A stretch of 64,000 bases of DNA from positions 124,001 to 188,000 of the forward strand of contig NZ_JBEYUH010000006.1 in the NCBI RefSeq assembly GCF_040643435.1, written 5' to 3'. Shown here piece by piece: positions 42,873-51,289 of the stretch (within the stretch, counting starts at the first letter, position 1; each line of letters begins with the position of its first letter). Position numbers and translations under genes: made by a program. Source of the DNA: Rhodococcus sp040643435. Its GTDB lineage: Bacteria > Actinomycetota > Actinomycetes > Mycobacteriales > Mycobacteriaceae. The notes under the pieces were generated by a model. That model had not been told where the DNA came from and did no database searches. It was given only the letters and a program-made list of their open reading frames with translations.

Positions 42873-43949
42873 GTGGACGTTCGGCTACAGCAAGCCCATC
42901 GGGCCGGTCTGGAGTTCCTCGGTGCCACGCAGAAGTTCACCGGCGGTGTCCTGCAGTCGGATGCACGGCGCGAGTACCTGAATGCGGTACCCGAGGCGCC
43001 GACCGGGCTCGACGAACGACGGGCGTCGGTAGCGCGGGTGCTCGCGGATTCACCGGCGTGGGCGTTCGATCGCTTCATCACCCGGTGGGTGGCGGAAGAA
43101 GTATATGTCCGTGCGCTTCCCGCGGTGGAGAGCATCAGGCCCACTGTCGAGGCATGGCTCGCGTCACCCGAGCAGCAGCTCGAAGTGGATCCCGATGTCG
43201 TCCCACCCTCGTACTGGGAGAACGAGTTCCATCTCACGCCCGGCGGATGGAACGGTCACGACCTCATGGGTCCGGCCATCACCGAACTGGTCTTCCACTA
43301 CGTGCTGGTTCCGGGTGGAGTCGGCGCTGTCCGAACGGGACAGGCGCGCAAGGATCATCGTGCGACCGTCGCCGGCGCCGGCCGACGTGATTCCTATCGA
43401 CGCATCGTCGAATTCGGTGCCTCCAGCGGCCGATACACCTTCGCCCTAGCGAACACCTACCCCGAGTCGCCCATCACGGCAATCGATCTCGCGGTCAGCT
43501 CACTGCGCCACGGTATCGCGACCGCACGAGCGCGGGGAATCGACACGATCGAGTGGCTGCACGCCGACATCGAGCGCACCCAGCTCCCGGACGGCGCAGC
43601 GGATCTCGTGACGATGTTCTCGCTGCTCCACGAGGTTCCGGACACCGGCGCCGAGGCCATCCTCGCGGAGGCGTTCCGGTTGCTCGAACCCGGTGGTGAG
43701 TTCCTCCTCGGCGAGGTTGCCCCTTACGACCGGCACCCGGCCTTCGACGCCGTGGTACTCGACTGGGAAACCGAGAACCGAGGCGAACCGTACTGGCGGG
43801 AAGCGCTCGGCCGAGATCTGGTCGGGATGCTCGAGCGGGTCGGATTCACCGAGGTGACCTCCTACGGTGCCTCGGGGGGAGTCTTCCCGTGGATCACCCA
43901 CGCCGTCAAACCCACCGAATCGCACCAGGACCGATCGACATGCCAGTGA
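42873..43949 (+). CDS. SAM-dependent methyltransferase-like protein (copy 1, altered motif I)
   Basis: A 358-residue protein with an N-terminal helical domain of about 165 residues and a C-terminal class I methyltransferase domain. Motif I reads EFGASSGRY, with Ser where the central Gly of GxGxG is expected; AIDLAVSSL (motif II) and LVTMFSLLHEVPD are normal. It shares the unusual YWENEFHLTPGGWNGHDLMG block with copy 2 at 45857, so the two are paralogues. GGAGGATCCC precedes GTG 42873. It heads the operon that includes the Dpp-type transporter. Substrate unknown; SAM binding needs testing. Confidence 0.75.
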   Translation: MDVRLQQAHRAGLEFLGATQKFTGGVLQSDARREYLNAVPEAPTGLDERRASVARVLADSPAWAFDRFITRWVAEEVYVRALPAVESIRPTVEAWLASPEQQLEVDPDVVPPSYWENEFHLTPGGWNGHDLMGPAITELVFHYVLVPGGVGAVRTGQARKDHRATVAGAGRRDSYRRIVEFGASSGRYTFALANTYPESPITAIDLAVSSLRHGIATARARGIDTIEWLHADIERTQLPDGAADLVTMFSLLHEVPDTGAEAILAEAFRLLEPGGEFLLGEVAPYDRHPAFDAVVLDWETENRGEPYWREALGRDLVGMLERVGFTEVTSYGASGGVFPWITHAVKPTESHQDRSTCQ

Positions 43950-44245
43950 ACCCGACTGCTGCCCGCCCGAACTACCTTTCGGACAACCGCCTCGACGACC
44001 TCGCCCGAATGGTCGCGGAACTCACTTCTCAAGTCTGGGTCCTCAAGGACCGCAACATGATTCTGGAGAAACTGCTCGCGGACGCCGGAGTCCTCGAGGC
44101 AGCCCGGATCGACGAGTACCTCCCCGACACCGAGACCGCCGCCGCACTCGCTGCCGAGCGCGACGCTTTCGTCTCTCGCGTCTTCGGTGCTGTCCTGGAC
44201 CACCACGAACGAGTGGACCGTGCTCTCGGCAACGTTGCCGGATGA
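43940..44245 (+). CDS. Small helical protein, paralogue of the 49077 gene
   Basis: A 101-residue protein of unknown function. It overlaps methyltransferase copy 1 by 10 bases. The pattern ELTSQVWVLKDRNMILEKLL, then a Gly-containing turn, then AAERDAFVSRVFGAV is repeated in the 94-residue product of 49077 (ELWVTRDRLLLLEGTL ... EERQRFVGRLFG). Both look like short coiled helical hairpins. Because each accompanies one methyltransferase paralogue in this operon, it may be a methyltransferase or transporter partner subunit; this is inference. Confidence 0.7.
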   Translation: MPVNPTAARPNYLSDNRLDDLARMVAELTSQVWVLKDRNMILEKLLADAGVLEAARIDEYLPDTETAAALAAERDAFVSRVFGAVLDHHERVDRALGNVAG

Positions 44246-44279
44246 CGACCTGTACCTCTCATACCTCTCAGGATTCGAC

Positions 44280-45818
44280 ATGACCACTTTTGCTCCCGCC
44301 CCGCTCCGCCGCCGCAAGACCCGCAGGGTCGCGTCCGCCGGAATCGCTTTCGCACTCTCCGCAGCGCTGTTGTCGGCGTGTGCGCCCGGTACCGACTCGG
44401 CAGGCGGCTCGGCCGCGGCCGACACCATCGTCGTCGGCTCCACGATCTCGATCCGCGCACTCAACCCCCTCGACATGCAGTATCAGACCGCTCAGTACAA
44501 CGCCTTCGAATCCCTCGTGCGGATCATCGGCGGCGGTGAACCCGAGCCCGGCCTGGCCACCGACTGGAACCGCGTCGACGACACCACCTGGGACTTCACC
44601 ATCCGCGAGGGTGTCACCTTCCACGACGGGACACCGCTGACGGTTGACGACGTCGTGTTCTCCTTCAACGAGACCATCGAGGAATCCTTCGTCACCTCGA
44701 GCGTGCTCACGGGGATCGACACCGTGACCGCACTCGACGATTCGACGGTGCGCATCACCACCAAGGGGCCGGATGCCCTGCTGCTCAACGCGGTCGGACA
44801 GGTGTCGATCGTGCCGAAGGCACTCTACGAACAGCTCGGTCCCGACGGCTTCGCCGCCGCGCCGGTCGGCACCGGTCCGTACACCATCGGTGAGTTCGAC
44901 CTCAACACCGGCGTCATGTTCCATGCCTACGAGGGGTACTGGGGCGAGGCACCGAAGACTCCGAACATCGACATGCGGTACTTCAGCGATCCGACCTCGC
45001 TCGCATCGGCACTCGAATCCGGTCAGGTGGACGTCGCACACCAGCTCGGCATGCCGGCGATCAAGACGGTCGGGACCAATCCGGACTTCGTGCTCTCCAA
45101 CGAGTTCGGTGGTAGCCAGAACATGATGCAGTTCAACTCGGTCTCGGGCCCGTTCGCAGACGAACGCGTCCGGGAGGCGGCCAACGCGGCAATCAACATC
45201 GACGAACTCATCGAGGCTCTCACCTATGGCGCGGGCATGAAGGAGGACGGCCAGCTTCCGCTCGAGGCGATCAACGGTTACACCGACACGATCACCCGCC
45301 CCGCATACGACCCGGAGAAGGCGAAGCGTCTGCTCGCCGAGGCGGGTGCCGAGGGAGCCCAGATCAAGATCGCGGGTCTGAGCATGTACAAGTCACTGCT
45401 CGAAGCGGTCGGTGCCCAGTTGGCCGCTGTGGGCTTCGAACCCACTGTCGAGACCCTCGAGATTGCCGTGTGGTCGCAGCAGTTGCGCGAAGGCAGCAGC
45501 GCCGACATCTTCTACAAGGGTCTGGGTTACGTCGGCATGTACGACGCCGACCGGCCGTTCTCACAGATCGCACGCGGATCCAATGCGATGGTCGCCGACC
45601 CCGCCTGGGATGAGCTGTACCAGGCGACGCGCACCGAACTCGACGAGGATGCACGCAGGGAGAAGATCGTCGAGGCGAGCGAGTACATCCTCGACAAGGA
45701 CTACGTCCTGTGGACCTATTCGAGCCCGAGCGTCGGGGCTACCACCACGTCGATCTCCGGGATCGACTTCAGCTCGGGACTCATGCTGATGTTCGACGAC
45801 GCCGTCAAGACGTCCTGA
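44280..45818 (+). CDS. Dipeptide/oligopeptide-type ABC transporter substrate-binding lipoprotein
   Basis: A 512-residue SBP_bac_5 (DppA/OppA) protein. The signal peptide ends in ALLSACAPG, a lipobox, so it is lipid-anchored outside the cell. Family landmarks are FTIREGVTFHDGTPLTVDDVVFSF near residue 105 and GTGPYTI near 200. Ligands of the family range from peptides to nickel complexes, opines and glycosides. AGGA lies upstream of ATG 44280. It forms a complete importer with the ATPases at 46960 and 48024 and permeases at 49368 and 50294. Confidence 0.9.
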   Translation: MTTFAPAPLRRRKTRRVASAGIAFALSAALLSACAPGTDSAGGSAAADTIVVGSTISIRALNPLDMQYQTAQYNAFESLVRIIGGGEPEPGLATDWNRVDDTTWDFTIREGVTFHDGTPLTVDDVVFSFNETIEESFVTSSVLTGIDTVTALDDSTVRITTKGPDALLLNAVGQVSIVPKALYEQLGPDGFAAAPVGTGPYTIGEFDLNTGVMFHAYEGYWGEAPKTPNIDMRYFSDPTSLASALESGQVDVAHQLGMPAIKTVGTNPDFVLSNEFGGSQNMMQFNSVSGPFADERVREAANAAINIDELIEALTYGAGMKEDGQLPLEAINGYTDTITRPAYDPEKAKRLLAEAGAEGAQIKIAGLSMYKSLLEAVGAQLAAVGFEPTVETLEIAVWSQQLREGSSADIFYKGLGYVGMYDADRPFSQIARGSNAMVADPAWDELYQATRTELDEDARREKIVEASEYILDKDYVLWTYSSPSVGATTTSISGIDFSSGLMLMFDDAVKTS

Positions 45819-45856
45819 TCCGACCTGTCGTCCCGATCGAGAAAGGCACTGCGACG

Positions 45857-46957
45857 ATGACCACGGAATCCATCGCCGGCGGCTCGGGAGCCGGATGCGC
45901 CCCCACCCGGACCAAGGGCGAACACGTCGACCAACGAGGACGCGCAGAGCTCGAATTCGTCCGAACCATCACCACCGCCTCGTCGGGACTGCGAACGAAG
46001 CTGCGGCAGGACATCGAGGGGGCAGGTGTCCTGCCGGCGGTGGTGACCGATATCGCCGCAACCCGCGCGGTGGTCGACCCGGTCGCCGAAGCGTCTGCGC
46101 ACTACCGGTTTTCGGCAGCAGCTCGTCGATGGACGCGGACCGTGACGACCCCGCGTGCAATGGACGCATTCGAACGTCGGCGCAATGTGCTCGAACCGCT
46201 CGCCGTTCCGTCCTCCACGGCGGTCGCCGAGGCGCCGGGGAAGTCGGCACCCCGGTACTGGGATTACGAATTCCACGGCACGACCGGGGGCTGGGACGGG
46301 CACGAGCACATGGGATTCATCCACCACGAGCTCGTCTACCACTTCCTGCTCACGAAGGTCTACGGCGGAAACGGTGACATCTTCGCGCAGCGTGCCACTT
46401 TCGCTCGAAGCGCTCCCGGTGAAAATTACACGGACATCGTCGATCTCGGATGTGGAACGGGTCAGTACACGCTGAAGCTCGCCGAAGCCTATCCGCAGGC
46501 GTCGATCACGGGCGTCGACCTGTCCCGGGCCGAACTCGTCTACGCGGCACGGCGGGCCGAAGAGGCCGGAACGACAGTGGCGTTCCGCCGCGCGCCGGCG
46601 GAGGATACGGGTCTTCCCGACGCCTCGGCGGATCTGGTGACCTCGTTCATCCTGCTGCACGAGATTCCGCCGCACGCCGTCAAAGCGGTGTTCGCAGAAG
46701 CGTTCCGGCTGCTCCGGCCGGGAGGACACGTCCACTTCGCCGATGTCGGCCGGTACGACCGTCGTCCTCCCTATCAGGCATGGAACGACGACTGGGATGC
46801 GGAACACGGCAACGAGCCCTGGTGGCGCACCTCCGCGACCCTCGATCTCGTCGAGGTGGCCCGGCAGGCCGGATTCGTCGACGTCGAGCAGTTCGAACTC
46901 GCACCGGGTTTCCATCCCATGGGCACCACGGCGCGCAAACCCTTGATCCAGGAGTAA
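45857..46957 (+). CDS. SAM-dependent methyltransferase (copy 2, canonical motif I)
   Basis: A 366-residue paralogue of the 42873 protein. The N-terminal helical domain (about 1-195) ends in YWDYEFHGTTGGWDGHEHMG, shared with copy 1. The catalytic domain has DLGCGTGQYTLKLAE (motif I), TGVDLSRAEL (motif II) and LVTSFILLHEIPPH. It should bind SAM. The acceptor is unknown. Its place between the binding protein and ATPase genes of an importer is unusual, and suggests that methylation is tied to uptake or first processing of the imported compound. Confidence 0.8.
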   Translation: MTTESIAGGSGAGCAPTRTKGEHVDQRGRAELEFVRTITTASSGLRTKLRQDIEGAGVLPAVVTDIAATRAVVDPVAEASAHYRFSAAARRWTRTVTTPRAMDAFERRRNVLEPLAVPSSTAVAEAPGKSAPRYWDYEFHGTTGGWDGHEHMGFIHHELVYHFLLTKVYGGNGDIFAQRATFARSAPGENYTDIVDLGCGTGQYTLKLAEAYPQASITGVDLSRAELVYAARRAEEAGTTVAFRRAPAEDTGLPDASADLVTSFILLHEIPPHAVKAVFAEAFRLLRPGGHVHFADVGRYDRRPPYQAWNDDWDAEHGNEPWWRTSATLDLVEVARQAGFVDVEQFELAPGFHPMGTTARKPLIQE

Positions 46958-46959
46958 CC

Positions 46960-48027
46960 ATGTCCCCAGTCGCCTTCGCGCCGGTCGGTCCGGCAGCCCC
47001 GGCCGAGACCGTCCCCGTGGCACTCTCGCTGCAGGACCTCGAGGTCTATCTTCCGCGTGCCGACGACGAGTTGCAGATTCTGCACGGTGTCTCGTTCGAA
47101 GTGCCGAAGGGTTCGGTCGTCGCCCTCGCGGGAGAGTCCGGCTCCGGGAAGTCCACCGCAGCCTTGTCGGCGATGCGGCTGTTGCCGTGGGGTGCGCGGG
47201 TGACCGGACGGATTCTCGCCGACGGTCGCGACGTCGCTGCCATGAGCCGCGACGAACTGCGTCGGTTTCGTGCCGGCCATGCCCGGATCGTTCTGCAGGA
47301 CCCGTGGAGCTCGTTGCATCCCATGCACTCGATCGGCGGCCAGCTCGTCGAGTCGGCGCGTTCTGCGGATCCGTGGCTGTCGAAGCAGCAGGCCCGGGAA
47401 CTGTCCGTCGAGATGCTGCGACGGGTCGGCCTGCCCGACCCGGAGACGCGCATGACGGCCTATCCACACGAGATGTCGGGTGGGCAGTTGCAGCGGGTGC
47501 TGATCGCGATGGCACTCGTCGCGCGGCCGCAACTGCTGCTGTGCGACGAACCGACAACCGCCCTCGACGTCTCCACGCAGGCGCAGATTCTCGAGCTGTT
47601 GCTCGAACTGAACCGAGAGATGGGGCTGACGATCGTGATCGCCACCCACGACCTCGACGTCATCGCAGGTATCGCCGACCGTCTCGTCGTGATGTATGCG
47701 GGCAGGGTCGTCGAAGAAGGCCCCACGGCCGAGGTGATGGCCGCTCCCCGGCATCCGTACACCTGGGCACTCATGCAGACCGCGCCCAAGCACAACACGG
47801 GCACGCGGATGCGCACGATCGACGGCCGTCCGCCGGCCCTCGACGCCCTGCCGCCGGGGTGCGCCTTCGCCGACCGTTGCGAGTTCACCGTCGACGTGTG
47901 CCGCACGTCGCGCCCCGAATTGGTCCTCATCGACACTCACACCGTGCACCGCACCGCGTGCACGCGTGTCCAGTCCGAAACGGGCGGTGCCACCGCCGCC
48001 ATCGATGCTCCGCTGGAGGCCTCATGA
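46960..48027 (+). CDS. ABC transporter ATP-binding protein of the DppD/OppD type
   Basis: A 355-residue ATPase. Walker A GESGSGKST near residue 61, Q-loop IVLQDPWSSLHP, signature MSGGQLQR, Walker B LLLCDEPTTALD and switch His in IATHD are all present. The C-terminal oligopeptide_oligopeptide extension has the Cys-rich segment CAFADRCEFTVDVC, typical of this family and able to hold an iron-sulfur cluster in some members. CCAGGAG precedes ATG 46960. Overlaps the next ATPase gene by 4 bases. Confidence 0.92.
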   Translation: MSPVAFAPVGPAAPAETVPVALSLQDLEVYLPRADDELQILHGVSFEVPKGSVVALAGESGSGKSTAALSAMRLLPWGARVTGRILADGRDVAAMSRDELRRFRAGHARIVLQDPWSSLHPMHSIGGQLVESARSADPWLSKQQARELSVEMLRRVGLPDPETRMTAYPHEMSGGQLQRVLIAMALVARPQLLLCDEPTTALDVSTQAQILELLLELNREMGLTIVIATHDLDVIAGIADRLVVMYAGRVVEEGPTAEVMAAPRHPYTWALMQTAPKHNTGTRMRTIDGRPPALDALPPGCAFADRCEFTVDVCRTSRPELVLIDTHTVHRTACTRVQSETGGATAAIDAPLEAS

Positions 48028-49067
48028 TCGCCGATGATGTCGTTCTGGATCTTCAGGACGTGGTGCAGACGTTCACCAGCCCCGACGGCCGTAAGGTTCA
48101 TGCCGTCAACGGCGTGAGCCTGACGGTGCGTCGCGGTGAAACCGTCGGGCTGGTCGGCGAATCCGGCAGCGGCAAGACCACCGTGGGACGAACTGCGCTG
48201 CGTCTGTACGACCCGACCGCCGGCCGGATCGTGTTCGAGGGCGACGACGTGACCCGGATCAAGGGCGCGGAGCTTCGCAAGAAGCTGCGCAGCCGCACGG
48301 CGATGGTCTTCCAGAACCCCACGACCTCGCTCAACGGCTACATGCGGCTCGGAGACATTCTGCGCGAACCGCTGGATGTGCATCGGATCGGGACGAAGGC
48401 GGAACGCGTGGCGAAGGTCGAGCAGATGCTCGATTCGATCGGCCTGGGAGCGGCCTACGCGTATCGCTATCCGCACGAGCTGTCGGGCGGGCAGCGGCAG
48501 CGAATCGGCATCGCCCGCGCTCTCATGCTCGACCCCGCACTCATCGTGGCCGACGAACCGACCGCCTCGCTCGACGTCTCCGTCCAGGCACAGATCATCA
48601 ATCTGCTGGAGGACATCCAGGCGGAGCGCGGGCTGTCCTACCTGTTCATCAGCCACGACCTCGCCCTGGTGCGCCGCATCAGCCACCGGATCGCGGTGAT
48701 GTATCTCGGTCGTATCGTCGAGATCGGCACGAGCGAGGACATCTTCACGCGGCCCCTCCACCCGTACAGCACCTCGCTCGCATCGATGGAACTCTCGCCC
48801 GAGAACCGGATTGTGCCGCAGGGGGAGCTGCCGTCTCCGGCGAATCCGCCGTCGGGATGCGCCTTTCACGGTCGTTGCCCCATCGCGCGCCCCCAGTGCT
48901 CCACCGAGCGTCCGCTGCTGACGGTCGTTCCGGGTGGAGGACCGGCGGAGGATCGCGCTGTCGCCTGTCATTTCCCCGGTGAGCTGACGCTGGCGACCGA
49001 ACTGCACACACGCTCGGTCGTCGCTGCTCCGCTCCCGCTCGCTCCCGCGGCCGCGGCCGCTTCCTAG
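48024..49067 (+). CDS. ABC transporter ATP-binding protein of the DppF/OppF type
   Basis: A 347-residue ATPase, partner of the preceding one. GESGSGKTT, VFQNPTTSLNG, LSGGQRQR, LIVADEPTASLD and FISHD mark the usual motifs, and CAFHGRCPIARPQC is the Cys-rich C-terminal element. ATGA overlap with the upstream gene. It ends in an Ala/Pro-rich tail. Forms a heterodimeric motor for the permeases at 49368 and 50294. Confidence 0.92.
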   Translation: MIADDVVLDLQDVVQTFTSPDGRKVHAVNGVSLTVRRGETVGLVGESGSGKTTVGRTALRLYDPTAGRIVFEGDDVTRIKGAELRKKLRSRTAMVFQNPTTSLNGYMRLGDILREPLDVHRIGTKAERVAKVEQMLDSIGLGAAYAYRYPHELSGGQRQRIGIARALMLDPALIVADEPTASLDVSVQAQIINLLEDIQAERGLSYLFISHDLALVRRISHRIAVMYLGRIVEIGTSEDIFTRPLHPYSTSLASMELSPENRIVPQGELPSPANPPSGCAFHGRCPIARPQCSTERPLLTVVPGGGPAEDRAVACHFPGELTLATELHTRSVVAAPLPLAPAAAAAS

Positions 49068-49076
49068 GAGGTTCTC

Positions 49077-49361
49077 ATGCCCGGATTCGCAGCGGACAAC
49101 CCGCGATATCTGGCGGCCGACACAGACGTCGAGACCGTCTACCGGATGCTCCTCGAAGTGGCCTCCGAGCTGTGGGTCACCCGCGACCGGTTGCTGCTGC
49201 TCGAGGGGACTCTCAGCCGGCGTGGCCTGATGTCGGCGGAGGAACTCGAGGAACTCGCCTTCGACGACGAGCACGCCGCTGTGCTCGAAGAGGAACGGCA
49301 GCGTTTCGTCGGACGTCTCTTCGGGTGCGTCGAGGACGTACCCGCGGCGAACGGGCGGTGA
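49077..49361 (+). CDS. Small helical protein, paralogue of the 43940 gene
   Basis: A 94-residue acidic protein of unknown function with an excellent TAGGAGG ribosome site. EVASELWVTRDRLLLLEGTL near residue 28 and EEERQRFVGRLFG near 75 align with the 43940 product. Conserved positions include W-V-x-(K/R)-D-R, L-E-x-x-L, and E-R-x-x-F-V-x-R-x-F-G. It sits between the ATPase and permease genes of the importer. No membrane helix or signal peptide. Confidence 0.72.
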   Translation: MPGFAADNPRYLAADTDVETVYRMLLEVASELWVTRDRLLLLEGTLSRRGLMSAEELEELAFDDEHAAVLEEERQRFVGRLFGCVEDVPAANGR

Positions 49362-49367
49362 TCGACG

Positions 49368-50294
49368 ATGAAGATCGCTCGTTTCGTGATGTGGAAACTC
49401 CTGCTGCTGGTGACCGTCATCATCGGTGTGACGACGTTGATGTTCACCCTCACGCGACTGTCCGGCGACGCCGCCGTCCTCATGTCGCCGCCCGAGGCCT
49501 CCGACGCGGTCGTCGAAGCGACGCGTGAGCGGCTGGGCCTCGATGCTCCGCTGATCGTGCAGTACGTGGACGCTCTCGTCGGTGCCTTCACCTTCGATTT
49601 CGGTACGTCGTTCGTGACGAAGGAGGCCGCGAGTACCCTCGCCCTCGAACGCCTCGCGCCGAGCCTGTCGATCGTCCTGCCGGCACTGCTGCTCGCCGCC
49701 CTGCTCGCCTTCGCAATCGGTACCTACGCCGCGCTGCACCAGGCAGACATCCGGGGCCGGCTGCTCATGGCCGGAGCCTTCGTGCTCGACGGCATCCCGT
49801 ACTTCCTGATCGCGCTGGTCCTCGTCCTGATCTTTGCGATCACGCTCGGCTGGTTGCCCGCCACAGGCGGTGGGTCTGCAAGCCTTGTCCTCCCGATCGT
49901 CGTCCTCACCATCCAGGGATTCGCGACGCTGTCGCGGTTGACCCGCGGACAGCTCATCGACGCGCTGTCCCAGGGGCCCGTGACGATGGCCAAGTCCAAA
50001 GGGCTCTCACCTCGGACGGTGCTGTTCAAACACACGGTTCCGCTGGCAGTGCCCCCGCTGATCTCGTATCTGGGCATCCTGTTCTCGTTCCTGATCGGTT
50101 CGCTGCTCATCCTCGAGCCTCTCCTCAACTACGCCGGCATGGGCCAGTTGCTCGTGCGCAGCGTCAACCAGCGCGACTTCCCCGCGGTGCAGGCGTGCGT
50201 GTTCATCATCGCCATCCTCATCACCGTGGTGAACATCGTGATGGACACGATCGTGCGGGTCCTCGACCCCCGTCTCCGAACGAAGGTGGCCTGA
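49368..50294 (+). CDS. ABC transporter permease of the DppB type
   Basis: A 308-residue permease with six helices. The N-terminal helix with TLMFTLTRLSGDAAVLM and the EAA loop near MAKSKGLSPRTVLFKHTVP are typical of DppB/OppB. It begins 6 bases after the small gene's stop. Its stop overlaps the next permease start by one base (TGATG). Confidence 0.92.
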   Translation: MKIARFVMWKLLLLVTVIIGVTTLMFTLTRLSGDAAVLMSPPEASDAVVEATRERLGLDAPLIVQYVDALVGAFTFDFGTSFVTKEAASTLALERLAPSLSIVLPALLLAALLAFAIGTYAALHQADIRGRLLMAGAFVLDGIPYFLIALVLVLIFAITLGWLPATGGGSASLVLPIVVLTIQGFATLSRLTRGQLIDALSQGPVTMAKSKGLSPRTVLFKHTVPLAVPPLISYLGILFSFLIGSLLILEPLLNYAGMGQLLVRSVNQRDFPAVQACVFIIAILITVVNIVMDTIVRVLDPRLRTKVA

Positions 50295-51229
50295 TGACTT
50301 CCTCGCTTGCCCCCGCATCACCCACTTCGAGCGAGAAGGTGGTGAAGTCACCCGGTCGGATGCGTGAGATCTTCACGAAGGCGTGGAGGAATCCCACGGG
50401 CAAGGTCGGCTTCCTGACGCTCGGCGTGCTCGTGCTCGCAGCGCTCTTCGCTCCACTGATCGCCCCTCACGACCCGACGGTGCAGGCCCTCACCGCGGCC
50501 GACCGGGCGCCGGTCTGGCTCGGTGGCGAGGGTGGCTACCTGCTCGGTACCGACTCTCTGGGCCGCGACGTCTTCAGCCGCATCCTCTACGGCCTGCGTC
50601 TGTCTCTCGTGATCGGCATCGTGGCCGCGACCATCAGTGCGGCACTGGGTCTGGTGCTGGGGATCATCGCCGGCTGGTACGAGAGGTTCGCCGGTAAGTT
50701 CCTCATGCGCATCGCGGACGTGCAGTTCGCCGTCCCGTTCGTCGCCGTCGGCATCGCGCTGACCGCCGTCATCGGCCCCGGGATCACTCCGCTGCTGATC
50801 ATCCTGTCGGTGTGGGGATGGACGAGTTACGCCCGGACCATCGCGAACTCGGTGTCGCAGGTCAAGCGTCAGGATTTCGTCACGGCGGCACGCACTCTCG
50901 GAGCATCCACCCCGAGGCTGATGTTGCGCCACGTCGCACCGAGCGTCCTGGCGCCCGTGGTCGTGCTGTGGTCGACGAGTGCCGGCGTGCTCATTCTCGC
51001 CGAATCGGGTCTGAGTCTGCTCGGTCTCGGTGTGCAGGCCCCGGTGTTCTCGCTGGGCAGCATGCTTGCAGACAGTCAGATCGCTCTGCGCCTGTCGTGG
51101 TGGGCGGTTCTCTTCCCGGGCCTGGCGCTCCTGCTGATCGTGCTGGCGTTCAACATGATCGGGGACGCGCTTCGCGATGCGTTCAATCCGAGCTCGGCAC
51201 TCGTTCCACGTAATCCCGAACTGGTCTGA
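50294..51229 (+). CDS. ABC transporter permease of the DppC type
   Basis: A 311-residue permease. The N-terminal OppC_N helix (FLTLGVLVLAALFAPLIAPHDP) is followed by LLGTDSLGRDVFSRILYG, the DppC hallmark, then a five-helix core with RTLGASTPRLMLRHVAPS as the EAA loop. Last gene of the importer operon; a strong hairpin follows at 51243. Confidence 0.92.
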   Translation: MTSSLAPASPTSSEKVVKSPGRMREIFTKAWRNPTGKVGFLTLGVLVLAALFAPLIAPHDPTVQALTAADRAPVWLGGEGGYLLGTDSLGRDVFSRILYGLRLSLVIGIVAATISAALGLVLGIIAGWYERFAGKFLMRIADVQFAVPFVAVGIALTAVIGPGITPLLIILSVWGWTSYARTIANSVSQVKRQDFVTAARTLGASTPRLMLRHVAPSVLAPVVVLWSTSAGVLILAESGLSLLGLGVQAPVFSLGSMLADSQIALRLSWWAVLFPGLALLLIVLAFNMIGDALRDAFNPSSALVPRNPELV

Positions 51230-51242
51230 GATCGCACGGACA

Positions 51243-51283
51243 GACTGCGGGCCCGGCGGCGTTTCGCTGCCGGGCCCGCAGTC
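51243..51283. terminator. Bidirectional terminator between the importer operon and the IclR gene
   Basis: GACTGCGGGCCCGGC and GCCGGGCCCGCAGTC form a perfect 15-bp stem. The 11-base loop can itself form GCG-TTT-CGC. The stem is 14 bases from the permease stop and 7 bases from the IclR stop. Confidence 0.85.
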
Positions 51284-51289
51284 GTCTCG

